Shown here one piece after another: positions 33,180 through 40,675 of a stretch of DNA of 44,259 bases. Positions within the stretch are counted from its first letter, which is position 1. Every line of letters starts with the position of its first letter. Location: the NCBI GenBank assembly GCA_017397175.1, contig JAFQKA010000027.1, positions 1 to 44,259 on the forward strand, in the 5' to 3' direction. A program made the translations under genes and the position numbers. This DNA comes from Clostridia bacterium (GTDB lineage Bacteria; Bacillota; Clostridia; Oscillospirales; CAG-272). The notes beneath the pieces were generated by a model. It was not told the origin of the DNA, ran no database searches, and saw only the letters and a program-made list of their open reading frames with translations.

Positions 33180-34256
33180 ATGAAACTTGAATTTTTTGAG
33201 GCTTGCAGCAGGATAGATCCCGACAAACTGCAAGAAGACCGCCGTCTGACCAATATTGCTCAGATCCTGCTTTCGGGCGAGGGATACGTGACAGGTGCCA
33301 TGCGATATTCGGGCGCGGACGAAAAATATATTTCGGGGGACGCCTCGGACTTTGAAAAATTCCGCGAGCTTTGCCGCGTCTATCCGCTCTTTGAGGGAAA
33401 TGCGGCGCAATATGTGTGTCGAGAGATCCTTGAAAGGCTTTTCGAGATCAAGGATGGGCTTTGTGAAAATAATTGTGAGGAGATATGGAAGAAAACGTCG
33501 GATCATCTCATGGAAAGTCCTATTACGACGACCGATCTGATCTCACGCTTTGACGTGTCCAAAACGGGGATTCTGACCGATATTTCTGCCGATCTTTCAG
33601 CATTTGATAGGCTTTCGGAGAGGGTCGTTCCCGTTCTTTGTCCCGATTCTGTTTTTGAGGTTGACAGGCGAGGCTACAAGAAAAAATTTGAGGCTTTCAA
33701 AAATGCCTTCGGAGAGAATTCTTTTGGCATTGAAAAAGCCTTTGAGACCCTGACCGAAAAATTCATCAAAAAGGGCTGCTCTCTTGCGGTCCTGCATGGC
33801 TTGACAGACGGCGATCTCGGCAAGAGCGACTATTATCATGCCGAGAATGCACAAAAAAAGGCTGTTGAGACCGATGGAAATATTCCTGCCGACGATGCTC
33901 GTGATTTTCGACGGTACGCCTGCGGCAAATTCCTTGAAATTTGCCGTCAAAAAAGACTTGACGTCCTGCTTGAATTTTCCGCACCGTCCCTCAGGATCCT
34001 GCCCGATATATTGGTTGAATCCCCGGTGGAACGTCGCATTTGGCTGAATTTCTCGGGAAATGAGCACCCCCTCGTAAAGGACGGCTTTATTGATCTTAGG
34101 ACTGATCTGCAGGCGCAGTTTTCCGCCTATGCCAAGCGCTATGCTATCGGCAATCTGCCGACGTTTTTTGTGGGAACGGCAAGTCCTGCCGAGCTTTGTT
34201 TGCACGGTTTTTACCGCCGTCAGCTCGAAAAATACCTGAAAGATCATGAAAAATAA
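33180..34256 (+). CDS. Degenerate uronate isomerase (UxaC-like) protein
   Basis: 358 residues against ~465 for the family. Residues 12-110 follow the glucuronate isomerase pattern clearly: IDPDKLQEDRRLTNIAQILL, GAMRYSGADEKYISGDAS, and the CEEIWKKT helix. Residues about 112-175 match the ...LISRFDV...RVVPVLCPDSVFEVD region. But the metal-binding N-terminal HxH (normally D-x-H-x-H) is replaced by FFEACSR, the usual TTDDP reads LTDISAD, and the SDHGL block reads AVLHGLT. The middle and C-terminal parts are shortened. It therefore looks like a pseudoenzyme, with an unknown, perhaps binding or regulatory, role. ATG at 33180 follows CAGGAG nine bases upstream. It overlaps the next gene by 11 bases. 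Confidence 0.72.
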   Translation: MKLEFFEACSRIDPDKLQEDRRLTNIAQILLSGEGYVTGAMRYSGADEKYISGDASDFEKFRELCRVYPLFEGNAAQYVCREILERLFEIKDGLCENNCEEIWKKTSDHLMESPITTTDLISRFDVSKTGILTDISADLSAFDRLSERVVPVLCPDSVFEVDRRGYKKKFEAFKNAFGENSFGIEKAFETLTEKFIKKGCSLAVLHGLTDGDLGKSDYYHAENAQKKAVETDGNIPADDARDFRRYACGKFLEICRQKRLDVLLEFSAPSLRILPDILVESPVERRIWLNFSGNEHPLVKDGFIDLRTDLQAQFSAYAKRYAIGNLPTFFVGTASPAELCLHGFYRRQLEKYLKDHEK

Positions 34257-35151
34257 GCCTTGTACACTCTGTCCACGCGCCTGCGGGACAGATCGCTCAA
34301 AAAGCCTCAGCTATTGCGGCGTTCCCGACAGTATCCTTATAGCACGAGCCGCTCTCCATATGTGGGAGGAACCGCCGATAAGCGGAGAGCGCGGGTCGGG
34401 AACCATCTTTTTCTGCGGCTGTAACATGGGATGCGTTTTTTGTCAGAACCGTAAGATCTCCCGCCCGAGGAAGGATATGGGGCGCGTCTTCGACGAAGAC
34501 GGTCTGTGGAAGATCATGCTCGCCCTCCGAGAAAAGGGCGCGCACAATATAAATCTCGTGACCCCCACTCACTATGCGGATTCGATCGCACAAGTCCTCC
34601 GCACCCACAAGGGGGAACTTGGTATTCCCGTGGTCTACAACTGCGGCGGATACGAGAGCGTTGAGACGTTGAGGTCGCTTGAAGGCTTGGTGGATATATA
34701 CCTGCCCGATTTCAAATATTTTTCCTCCGAACTGTCAAAAAAATATTCAAACGCGCCCGATTATATGCAGGTGGCATCTGCCGCTCTTGATGAAATGCTC
34801 CGTCAGCAGAAAAAGTGCGCTTTTGATGATAAGGGGATCATGCAAAAGGGTGTTATAGTCCGCCATTTAGTGCTGCCCGGTTGTCGGAAGGATTCTATTG
34901 AGGTCCTGCGTAAAATTGCCGAGATCCGCGGAGATCGTGATTTGCTGATCAGCATCATGCGGCAATTCACCCCCGATTTTCTGCCCGGGGGTGACAAGTT
35001 CTCTTCACTTCGCCGCCGTCTTACAAGCTTTGAATATGAAAGCGTTCTGAAGGTGGCAGACGAGCTGGGACTTGAAGGCTTTTCTCAGGGTGCCGATTCT
35101 GCCTCATCTGACTTTACACCGAATTTTTCCGAAAATTTTATTGAAAACTGA
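34246..35151 (+). CDS. Radical-SAM protein of the PflA-like COG1313 group
   Basis: 301 residues. An N-terminal cysteine pattern (CTLCPRACGTDRS, then YCG) precedes the radical-SAM motif CGCNMGCVFCQN (CxxxCxxC, about residues 57-68). Then come GAHNINLVTPTHY, YNCGGYES and DIYLPDFKYF. This is the family annotated as pyruvate-formate-lyase-activase-like, COG1313; its substrate is not known. The N-terminal CxxC...C set may bind an extra cluster. It overlaps the UxaC-like gene by 11 bases, so the pair is coupled. The C-terminus past about 275 is Ser/Phe/Asn-rich and unconserved. Confidence 0.9.
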   Translation: MKNKPCTLCPRACGTDRSKSLSYCGVPDSILIARAALHMWEEPPISGERGSGTIFFCGCNMGCVFCQNRKISRPRKDMGRVFDEDGLWKIMLALREKGAHNINLVTPTHYADSIAQVLRTHKGELGIPVVYNCGGYESVETLRSLEGLVDIYLPDFKYFSSELSKKYSNAPDYMQVASAALDEMLRQQKKCAFDDKGIMQKGVIVRHLVLPGCRKDSIEVLRKIAEIRGDRDLLISIMRQFTPDFLPGGDKFSSLRRRLTSFEYESVLKVADELGLEGFSQGADSASSDFTPNFSENFIEN

Positions 35152-35223
35152 ATAAAGTACCTGTCCGTGTGCCAAAATAAAGGCGAAGAAACAAATACAT
35201 CTTCACCGAAAGGTAAAAAAACG

Positions 35224-35239
35224 TGCCGCCGTGGCGGCA
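35224..35239 (+). promoter_or_regulatory. Small hairpin before the DUF378 ribosome binding site
   Basis: TGCCGC/GCGGCA stem with a four-base loop, ending just before ACGGAG. No T-run follows, so it is not a terminator; it may modulate translation or RNA stability. Confidence 0.35.
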
Positions 35240-35253
35240 GAACGGAGTTTATT

Positions 35254-35469
35254 ATGGTTTTAATGGACAGAATTTGCCTGGCGCTGAGCATTATCGGCGG
35301 CCTCAACTGGGGTAGTATCGGACTTTTCAAATTTGATCTTGTTGCCTGGATCTTCGGCGGTCAGACCTCTCTTTGGTCGAGAATCATTTACACGGTAGTC
35401 GGTCTTGCCTCCGTGTGGTGCATTTCCCTGCTTTTCAGAGACACCGAGGAGCTTGGCGAGAGACGCTGA
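35254..35469 (+). CDS. DUF378 family small membrane protein
   Basis: A 71-residue protein with two membrane helices. The family signature CLALSIIGGLNWGSIGLFKFDLVAW is split here into ALSIIGGLNWG and GLFKFDLVAWIFGG, followed by SRIIYTVVGLASVW. It is related to Bacillus YuzA; function unknown. The ATG at 35254 follows ACGGAG, and an in-frame ATG upstream would add a basic tail without a ribosome binding site. About 100 bases after the radical-SAM gene. Confidence 0.85.
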   Translation: MVLMDRICLALSIIGGLNWGSIGLFKFDLVAWIFGGQTSLWSRIIYTVVGLASVWCISLLFRDTEELGERR

Positions 35470-35480
35470 GGATACGGTAG

Positions 35481-35598
35481 GCGGGGTGCTTTTGAAAAAG
35501 CACCCCAACCCCCGAAAACTTTCAAAAAGGGGAATATTTACGGACATATTACTCTCATACATCGTATAAACGGCGGCTGAACACCGCCGTTTTTTGTA
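35481..35598 (+). repeat. Dispersed hairpin repeat, copy after DUF378
   Basis: Module 1 has GGGGTGCTTTT and its complementary arm (35483-35506). Module 2 is AACCCCCGAAAAC...AAAAAGGGG. Module 3 is a strong terminator hairpin (35567-35596). Module 4 is missing. The bases between modules 2 and 3 (ACGGACAT...) match the copy at 38668. Confidence 0.75.
35567..35596 (+). terminator. Terminator within the repeat, upstream of SRP RNA
   Basis: ACGGCGG/CCGCCGT stem (35570-35576 and 35584-35590), loop CTGAACA, T-run 35590-35596. Ends the UxaC-like/radical-SAM/DUF378 transcript. Confidence 0.9.
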
Positions 35599-35667
35599 AA
35601 AAAGACGATTGCCGTGAACCCGTATGGCGGTCTCGCATGGCACATTTCGGAAAATTTCAAAAAAGAC

Positions 35668-35696
35668 TTGAAATAACGGCAAATATCTGTTATAAT
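35668..35696 (+). promoter_or_regulatory. Promoter of SRP RNA
   Basis: TTGAAA, 17-bp spacer, TATAAT. Transcription would start near 35703, at the foot of the SRP RNA closing helix. Confidence 0.85.
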
Positions 35697-35702
35697 GATA
35701 TA

Positions 35703-36012
35703 GTTTCAAAAGGCTGTGAAATAAGGCCATACTATCCGGGGCAGTAGCGGAGCCCTGTACCTGAAATCCGCTATAGCAGGGGCGAATTCCTTTTTTGAGG
35801 GATGATCTTGGTGTGATTTCTGCGCTTTTCCCTGTGTTGAGAAGTGGGTCTTGCGCAATCGGGAGCTGTGAACCATGTCAGGTGGGGAACCAAGCAGCAT
35901 TAAGCAGTGTACCCGGTGTGCCGCGAGGTCGCCTGCTTTGAGCAGAGAGAGGCGCGTGAGCCGCCTGTGATTCTCGATCTTAAGGTGTATGGTCTTATTT
36001 TGCAGCCTTAAA
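35703..36012 (+). ncRNA. ffs: Signal recognition particle RNA, large Gram-positive type
   Basis: About 300 bases, the size of the Bacillus scRNA with an Alu domain. The 5' Alu part includes GGGGCAGTAGCGGAGCCCTG and CCGCTATAGCAGGGGCGAA. The Ffh-binding S domain is GTGAACCATGTCAGG, then an apical GGAA loop closed by GG/CC, then AAGCAGCATTAAGC. The 5' segment 35710-35732 pairs almost completely with the 3' segment 35987-36009 (23 positions, two or three mismatches or wobbles), forming the long helix 5. It pairs with Ffh for membrane targeting. Gene order SRP RNA-dnaX-ebfC-recR matches Bacillus. Confidence 0.95.
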
Positions 36013-36035
36013 TTTTAGTTTTTTAGGAGGTAAAT

Positions 36036-37661
36036 ATGCATCAGGCATTGTACAGAAAATGGCGGCCGACTACCTTTGACGACGTGTGCGGTCAGGATCA
36101 TATTACCTCCGTGCTCAAATATGAGTGCCAGAACGAGAAATTTTCTCACGCTTATCTTTTCTGCGGCTCGAGAGGAACGGGCAAGACCACCTGCGCCAAA
36201 ATTCTGGCAAAGGCAGTGAACTGCGAGGATATACAAAACGGAAATCCCTGCGGCAAGTGTCCGTCATGTCAGGCGATAGATAACGGAAGCGCCATCGACG
36301 TGCTTGAAATGGACGCCGCTTCAAACAACGGCGTTGACAATATCCGAGATATTCGGGACGAGGTGGTATATACACCTTCAATGCTCAAATACCGCGTTTA
36401 CATCGTAGACGAGGTGCATATGCTTTCAAACAGTGCTTTTAACGCGCTGCTGAAAACTCTGGAGGAGCCGCCGTCTCACGTGGTCTTCATTCTGGCCACC
36501 ACCGAGATGCACAAGCTCCCGTCCACCATCATTTCCCGTTGCCAGCGTTTTGATTTCAGAAGAATCTCAGTCCCCGTTATCACGGCGAGATTGCTGAAGA
36601 TCGCAGAGACAGACGGAATCGACATCACTCCCGACGCGGCGGCACTTATCGCAAAAATAGCTCAGGGCGGTATGCGAGATGCGGTGAGCCTGCTTGAGCT
36701 CTGCTCGGGAAGCAGACAGAAAATAACGGTTGATCTGGTAAACGAATCGGTGGGCATCAGCGGCCGTGAAAGTATCCTGAAGCTCGCCCGCGCCGTAAAC
36801 GGCAAGGATTACGAGACCATCTTCTCCGAGGTCGCAACCGTTGCCGCGTCCTCAAAGGACGTAGCCGTATTTTGGCAGGATCTTCTGAACTTTTACCGTG
36901 ATATGCTGGTCACAAAGACCGCGCGCGATGCGGCGAAATATCTTGATCTGACCGAAAGTGAGGCTCAGGAAACAGCTGACGTGGCGGCGCTTTTCACACG
37001 CGAAACGCTGATCTACCATTGCAAGCTTATCGACCGCGCCTACGGCGAGATGCAAAAGGGAAACTGTGCCAAGAGACTTTGCGCGGAAATGACCCTGGTT
37101 CGTATGTGCGATGAAAAATTGGATTCCTCAAACGAGGCTCTGCTTTCAAGGATCTCCGCTCTTGAGGAAAGAATAAAGAGCGGCAATTTTGCACCCGTGG
37201 CCGCACCTGCACAAAAAATCGAAGCCACGCCTATGCCAAAGGTCGAAAAGGCCGAGGAGATTCGGGAAAATCCCAAAGAAAAGGCCCCAGAAGAGCCAAA
37301 ACCCGTGCATGAAAGCACGCAAACACCCCCGAAAGCAAAGCGTAACCGCCCTCTGCCCTTCTGGATAGACGCGGTGGACAAGGTTTGCGCCGCGGATCCT
37401 TCCCTGATCGGCTTTTTGCGGTCGTCAAGGCTCTATCGAGGCGAGGACGGAAGCTATCATCTTCGACTTGACAGCGATTTTGCGGTACAGATGATGAAAG
37501 CAAGAAAGACCGCAACGGAAAAGCTGGCGGCGATCATCTCTCAAAACGAGTGGAAGACCGTAACGGCGGCGAACATCATATTTGACGTATCCAACCAAAT
37601 GGAGGATTTCGACGAGGCCGAGGACGCACTCGACGAGATCTTGGGCGAAGTGAACGAATAA
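36036..37661 (+). CDS. dnaX: DNA polymerase III subunits gamma/tau
   Basis: The clamp-loader ATPase of the replisome, 541 residues. Features: YRKWRPTTFDDVCGQD, Walker A GSRGTGKTT (about 45-53), the four-cysteine zinc module (CEDIQNGNPCGKCPSC), Walker B VDEVHMLS, LLKTLEEPP, and sensor 1/SRC finger STIISRCQRFDF. Domain III follows to about 370. After a Pro/Lys/Glu-rich linker (about 395-440) comes a short C-terminal domain, which is shorter than in E. coli tau. No obvious frameshift slip site was noted. AGGAGG precedes the ATG. First protein gene after the SRP RNA; read-through from ffs may help transcribe it. Confidence 0.96.
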   Translation: MHQALYRKWRPTTFDDVCGQDHITSVLKYECQNEKFSHAYLFCGSRGTGKTTCAKILAKAVNCEDIQNGNPCGKCPSCQAIDNGSAIDVLEMDAASNNGVDNIRDIRDEVVYTPSMLKYRVYIVDEVHMLSNSAFNALLKTLEEPPSHVVFILATTEMHKLPSTIISRCQRFDFRRISVPVITARLLKIAETDGIDITPDAAALIAKIAQGGMRDAVSLLELCSGSRQKITVDLVNESVGISGRESILKLARAVNGKDYETIFSEVATVAASSKDVAVFWQDLLNFYRDMLVTKTARDAAKYLDLTESEAQETADVAALFTRETLIYHCKLIDRAYGEMQKGNCAKRLCAEMTLVRMCDEKLDSSNEALLSRISALEERIKSGNFAPVAAPAQKIEATPMPKVEKAEEIRENPKEKAPEEPKPVHESTQTPPKAKRNRPLPFWIDAVDKVCAADPSLIGFLRSSRLYRGEDGSYHLRLDSDFAVQMMKARKTATEKLAAIISQNEWKTVTAANIIFDVSNQMEDFDEAEDALDEILGEVNE

Positions 37662-37692
37662 AAATTACCAAACATAAAGAGAGGACTAAAAA

Positions 37693-38034
37693 ATGAGAGC
37701 GAACATTCCAAAATCCGCAGGCCCGCAGAATATGCAGGCAATGTTGAAGCAGGCACAGAAGATGCAGGAGGATATGGAAAACCTCCAGGCAGAGCTTGAC
37801 GAGCGCGAATACGACGTCAGTGCCGGCGGCGGAGTTGTTACGGTTAAGATCAGCGGCAAGAAGGAGATCCTTGCAATCGACATCAAGCCCGAGATCATCG
37901 ATCCCGACGACCCCGAGACCCTTTCCGATATTCTCGTGGCGGCAGTAAACGAAGCCATCAAGCGCGTTGAGGATACAAACAGCGCCGAGATGCAGAAGGT
38001 TACGGGTCAGATGAACCTGCCCGGACTGTTCTGA
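37693..38034 (+). CDS. ebfC: YbaB/EbfC nucleoid-associated protein
   Basis: A 113-residue dimeric DNA-binding protein. [16 protein letters not shown] (about 15-30) opens the family, followed by [29 protein letters not shown] and [17 protein letters not shown]. It is conserved between dnaX and recR in most bacteria. Its stop codon shares one base with the recR start (TGATG), so the two are coupled. Confidence 0.96.
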   Translation: MRANIPKSAGPQNMQAMLKQAQKMQEDMENLQAELDEREYDVSAGGGVVTVKISGKKEILAIDIKPEIIDPDDPETLSDILVAAVNEAIKRVEDTNSAEMQKVTGQMNLPGLF

Positions 38035-38633
38035 TGGCAGAATACATAGAACCCCTGCAGAGACTTGCCGAGCAGTTCGGCAGGCTTGAGGGTATAGGAC
38101 GAAAAACAGCGTTGCGCTTGGCTTTTTCGGTGCTTGAAATGTCGGGTGAGGAAGCGGCGGACTTTGCTCAGGCAGTCATTGACGCAAAGACCAAGATCCA
38201 CCTTTGCCCCGTGTGCCAGAACCTGACCGACGCCGAAAAATGCAGCGTTTGCGCAGACGAAGGACGCGACCGCTCGGTCATCTGCGTAGTAGAGGATCCG
38301 CGGGCTGTCATGTCTATCGAAAAGGTACGGGAGTTCAAAGGACTTTATCACGTGCTTCACGGTGCCATTTCTCCCATGAACGGAATCACCCCCGAAAAGC
38401 TGAAGATAAAGGAGCTTTTGGCGCGTTGTGAGGATCCGCAGGTCAGCGAGATCATCGTTGCCACGAACCCCAACGTTGAAGGGGAGGCCACGGCTATGTA
38501 CCTTTCAAGATTATTAAAGCCCCTTGGCATCAAGGTCACGCGACTTGCCTACGGAGTGCCCGTGGGAGCCGATCTTGAATATGCTGACGAAGTCACCCTG
38601 TTCCGCGCCCTTGAGGGCAGACGGGACGTATAA
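38034..38633 (+). CDS. recR: Recombination mediator RecR
   Basis: A 199-residue DNA repair protein that works with RecO and RecF in loading RecA at gaps. Helix-hairpin-helix [15 protein letters not shown] (about 18-32), four-cysteine zinc finger [16 protein letters not shown], Toprim motif [15 protein letters not shown] and the C-terminal [24 protein letters not shown] are all present and full length. Third gene of the dnaX operon. Confidence 0.97.
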   Translation: MAEYIEPLQRLAEQFGRLEGIGRKTALRLAFSVLEMSGEEAADFAQAVIDAKTKIHLCPVCQNLTDAEKCSVCADEGRDRSVICVVEDPRAVMSIEKVREFKGLYHVLHGAISPMNGITPEKLKIKELLARCEDPQVSEIIVATNPNVEGEATAMYLSRLLKPLGIKVTRLAYGVPVGADLEYADEVTLFRALEGRRDV

Positions 38634-38667
38634 GGATGCAGGGGAACGGAATTCGAGGGGACGGAAT

Positions 38668-38832
38668 GCGGGGTGCTTTTGAAAAAGCACCCCAACCCCC
38701 GAAAACTTTTAAAAAGGGAATCTAAGACGGACATTTTACCCACATAAACCATAAAAACGATGGTGTTCAGCCATCGTTTTTTTCTTTTTTAGTTTAGGGG
38801 GTCCAGGCCCCTTTTCAAAGGGGATTGGAAAA
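38668..38832 (+). repeat. Dispersed hairpin repeat, full copy after recR
   Basis: The clearest full-length copy. Module 1: GGGGTGCTTTT arm and complement (38670-38693). Module 2: AACCCCCGAAAAC...AAAAAGGG. Module 3: terminator hairpin with CGATGG/CCATCG arms. Module 4: TTTAGGGGGTCCAGGCCCC...GGGGATTGG (38792-38828). Module 4 alone also makes a CCCC/GGGG hairpin. Between recR (+) and the lipoprotein gene (-), it is the only candidate terminator for either. Confidence 0.8.
38752..38790 (+). terminator. Terminator within the repeat, after recR
   Basis: AACGATGG/CCATCGTT stem with loop TGTTCAG and a long T-run. Its A-run on the left also allows action on the minus strand. Confidence 0.88.
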
Positions 38833-38865
38833 CAGGGATATTCCGATGCCCTTCCTCATTTTCCA

Positions 38866-40536
38866 TTATTCCACACTCACATTTTTGCACCCCGTATACA
38901 CGGGATCTGCCGTGTTGCCAATCAGAGTGTTGCCCGAAAATTCAAGGGTGTCCGTGAGGATCGCGTAAAGAGCGGGCGCGCCTGCATTGTCAAAGATGCT
39001 GTCTGTTATTTTTACCGTCCCGTGGAGCGTGCCGCTGCCCTTGACCGAGCCGCTGTGGCTGTTTGTGACCATGATCGCGCCGCGGCAAGCGTCCGTTTTC
39101 ATACTGCACACGTTTCTGATCTCAAGTCCGCTTATCTCGACCTGCTCGGAAGGGCCCATCTCACCCCAAAAATCAATGTCGGGTGAAACGATTATCGCCG
39201 CCAGACCCAGATTTGAGATTTTACAGTTTCTGATGGTTGCATTTTTTGATTGTACGAGGAACGCCCTTGCACGTCCGCCGTCCACCTCTACGTTTTCGAT
39301 CTCGAGATCGGGACAGGTAGACTTGTTTCGTGCAAAGCACCCCGCCTTTATCTCACCGCTGATATTTTCGAGGGTCAGCTTGCCGCTTTTTGCGGACTTT
39401 GCTTTTCCCGTGGCTATGAGTTTGTATGTCTTGTCATAAAACTCTATCTCGTCTCCCGCGCGGCTCCAAAGGGCGTCAAGAGCACCGCCGTAGAAATATT
39501 CAAGGCTTACGGTGCTACCGTCTGCCGCCGTTACCTTTGGCGCGATGGAATGAACGTTCAGCGCATCGTCTCCAAGTCCCTTAAAGGTGCTGTTTTTGAG
39601 AGTGATCTTTCCCCGCAGACCCTTGATATGGATCGAATCCACGTTCGTTCCCCAAAGCCATTCAGCCCCCCGGGGAGGTGCTATGCAGAAGGAATCAAAG
39701 GTGAAATTTTCGTTGTCAAGGGGGGCGTAAAAGGTGGCTGTGGGAGACGAATACGAGCGGATATTTTCAAATTTCAGCTCTTTTGTGGAGTTTACAAAAA
39801 TCGTGGGGCCGGCATAAGTGCCCAGAGTGAACCGTGCCACGAGAGTATCGCCTGCAGAGCCGAAGCTACCCGAAATCGTGTAAAGATTACCCTCAAGTGA
39901 CGCGGCAAAACCATCGTCGGGCGCGTAAAAATCCCCTTTTGTGTTGCCGTCTTCGTCTATGACGTTCACCGCCATGATATATTCGTCCCCTGTCAAGGGG
40001 ATTTTTGAGGATCCGTCGGTAAAACGGCTGTCTATCTCTATCGTTGTGGCTTTTGCATCGACGGAAACCACCTTACCGCAGACCTGGGTGTATGCGGCGT
40101 AGTCAAGGTCAAGGTTTTTGAAGGTGATCCCTTGGCAGCTTGTGAGACGGATAGTCACACTTTTTGAGGCAGAGGCGGTGCTTTTCTTTATCGTCGGGTC
40201 GTAGGAAGCGTTGATCAAGGTTGCATTTTCACCCTCAAAGGTCACGTTTTTTAGACCGTAAAGGTTCAGGCAACCGCTGTTCGAGCTGAGATAATAATCT
40301 CCCTCGGGGAAAAAGACCGTCGCGTTTTTCTTTGCCTTTTTGAGCAGGGACGCCAGCTTTTTGACGTTCTTTTCCGCTTTTTCGGGCGCATTTGGTACTA
40401 TTTCGTATTTACTTACGTCGTATTTCACTGTTTCTTCCTCCTTGCCGCCGTTTTGGATAGGTCCGTTATCCTTATTACACCCCACTATCAAAAAAAGTGC
40501 GACGGAAACAAGAATAAAAGCAAATAATCTTTTCAT
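38866..40536 (-). CDS. GH110-like parallel beta-helix lipoprotein
   Basis: 556 residues. Type II signal peptide with lipobox LIVGC (Cys20), then a short Gly/Glu linker and a right-handed parallel beta-helix with many NxxF/L-type rungs. The motif NVDSIHIKGLRG (Asp300, His303) followed 23 residues later by LGDDALNVH (Asp323, Asp324) resembles the acidic catalytic site of GH110 alpha-galactosidases; the assignment rests on motif memory. It would sit on the outer face of the membrane and act on alpha-linked galactose or a similar glycan. ATG at 40536 follows GAGGTGG. It has its own promoter and is paralogous to the next upstream gene. Confidence 0.8.
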   Translation of the reverse strand: MKRLFAFILVSVALFLIVGCNKDNGPIQNGGKEEETVKYDVSKYEIVPNAPEKAEKNVKKLASLLKKAKKNATVFFPEGDYYLSSNSGCLNLYGLKNVTFEGENATLINASYDPTIKKSTASASKSVTIRLTSCQGITFKNLDLDYAAYTQVCGKVVSVDAKATTIEIDSRFTDGSSKIPLTGDEYIMAVNVIDEDGNTKGDFYAPDDGFAASLEGNLYTISGSFGSAGDTLVARFTLGTYAGPTIFVNSTKELKFENIRSYSSPTATFYAPLDNENFTFDSFCIAPPRGAEWLWGTNVDSIHIKGLRGKITLKNSTFKGLGDDALNVHSIAPKVTAADGSTVSLEYFYGGALDALWSRAGDEIEFYDKTYKLIATGKAKSAKSGKLTLENISGEIKAGCFARNKSTCPDLEIENVEVDGGRARAFLVQSKNATIRNCKISNLGLAAIIVSPDIDFWGEMGPSEQVEISGLEIRNVCSMKTDACRGAIMVTNSHSGSVKGSGTLHGTVKITDSIFDNAGAPALYAILTDTLEFSGNTLIGNTADPVYTGCKNVSVE

Positions 40537-40569
40537 GATCCACCTCAAAAACAAAAAAATCTTACATAA

Positions 40570-40598
40570 AATATAGCATAAATTTTTACGGGTGTCAA
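40570..40598 (-). promoter_or_regulatory. Promoter of the lipoprotein gene
   Basis: On the minus strand: TTGACA, 17-bp spacer, TATATT, with TATGC before the -10. Confidence 0.8.
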
Positions 40599-40641
40599 CA
40601 AATTGTTTGACCGCCCATAAAAGGAACGATCACTCTGAAAC

Positions 40642-40675
40642 AAAAAAAGACGCATGGCGTCTTTTTTTGTTTTTT
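40642..40675 (-). terminator. Terminator of the cytoplasmic beta-helix gene
   Basis: GACGC/GCGTC stem with A-run and T-run extending the pairing on both sides (40642-40668) and a tight ATG loop. Separates the two paralogues into independent transcripts. Confidence 0.85.

Noticed and set aside
36036-37661. Programmed frameshift in dnaX producing a separate gamma subunit
   Set aside because: No clear slippery A-run followed by a stem-loop was found in the linker region.
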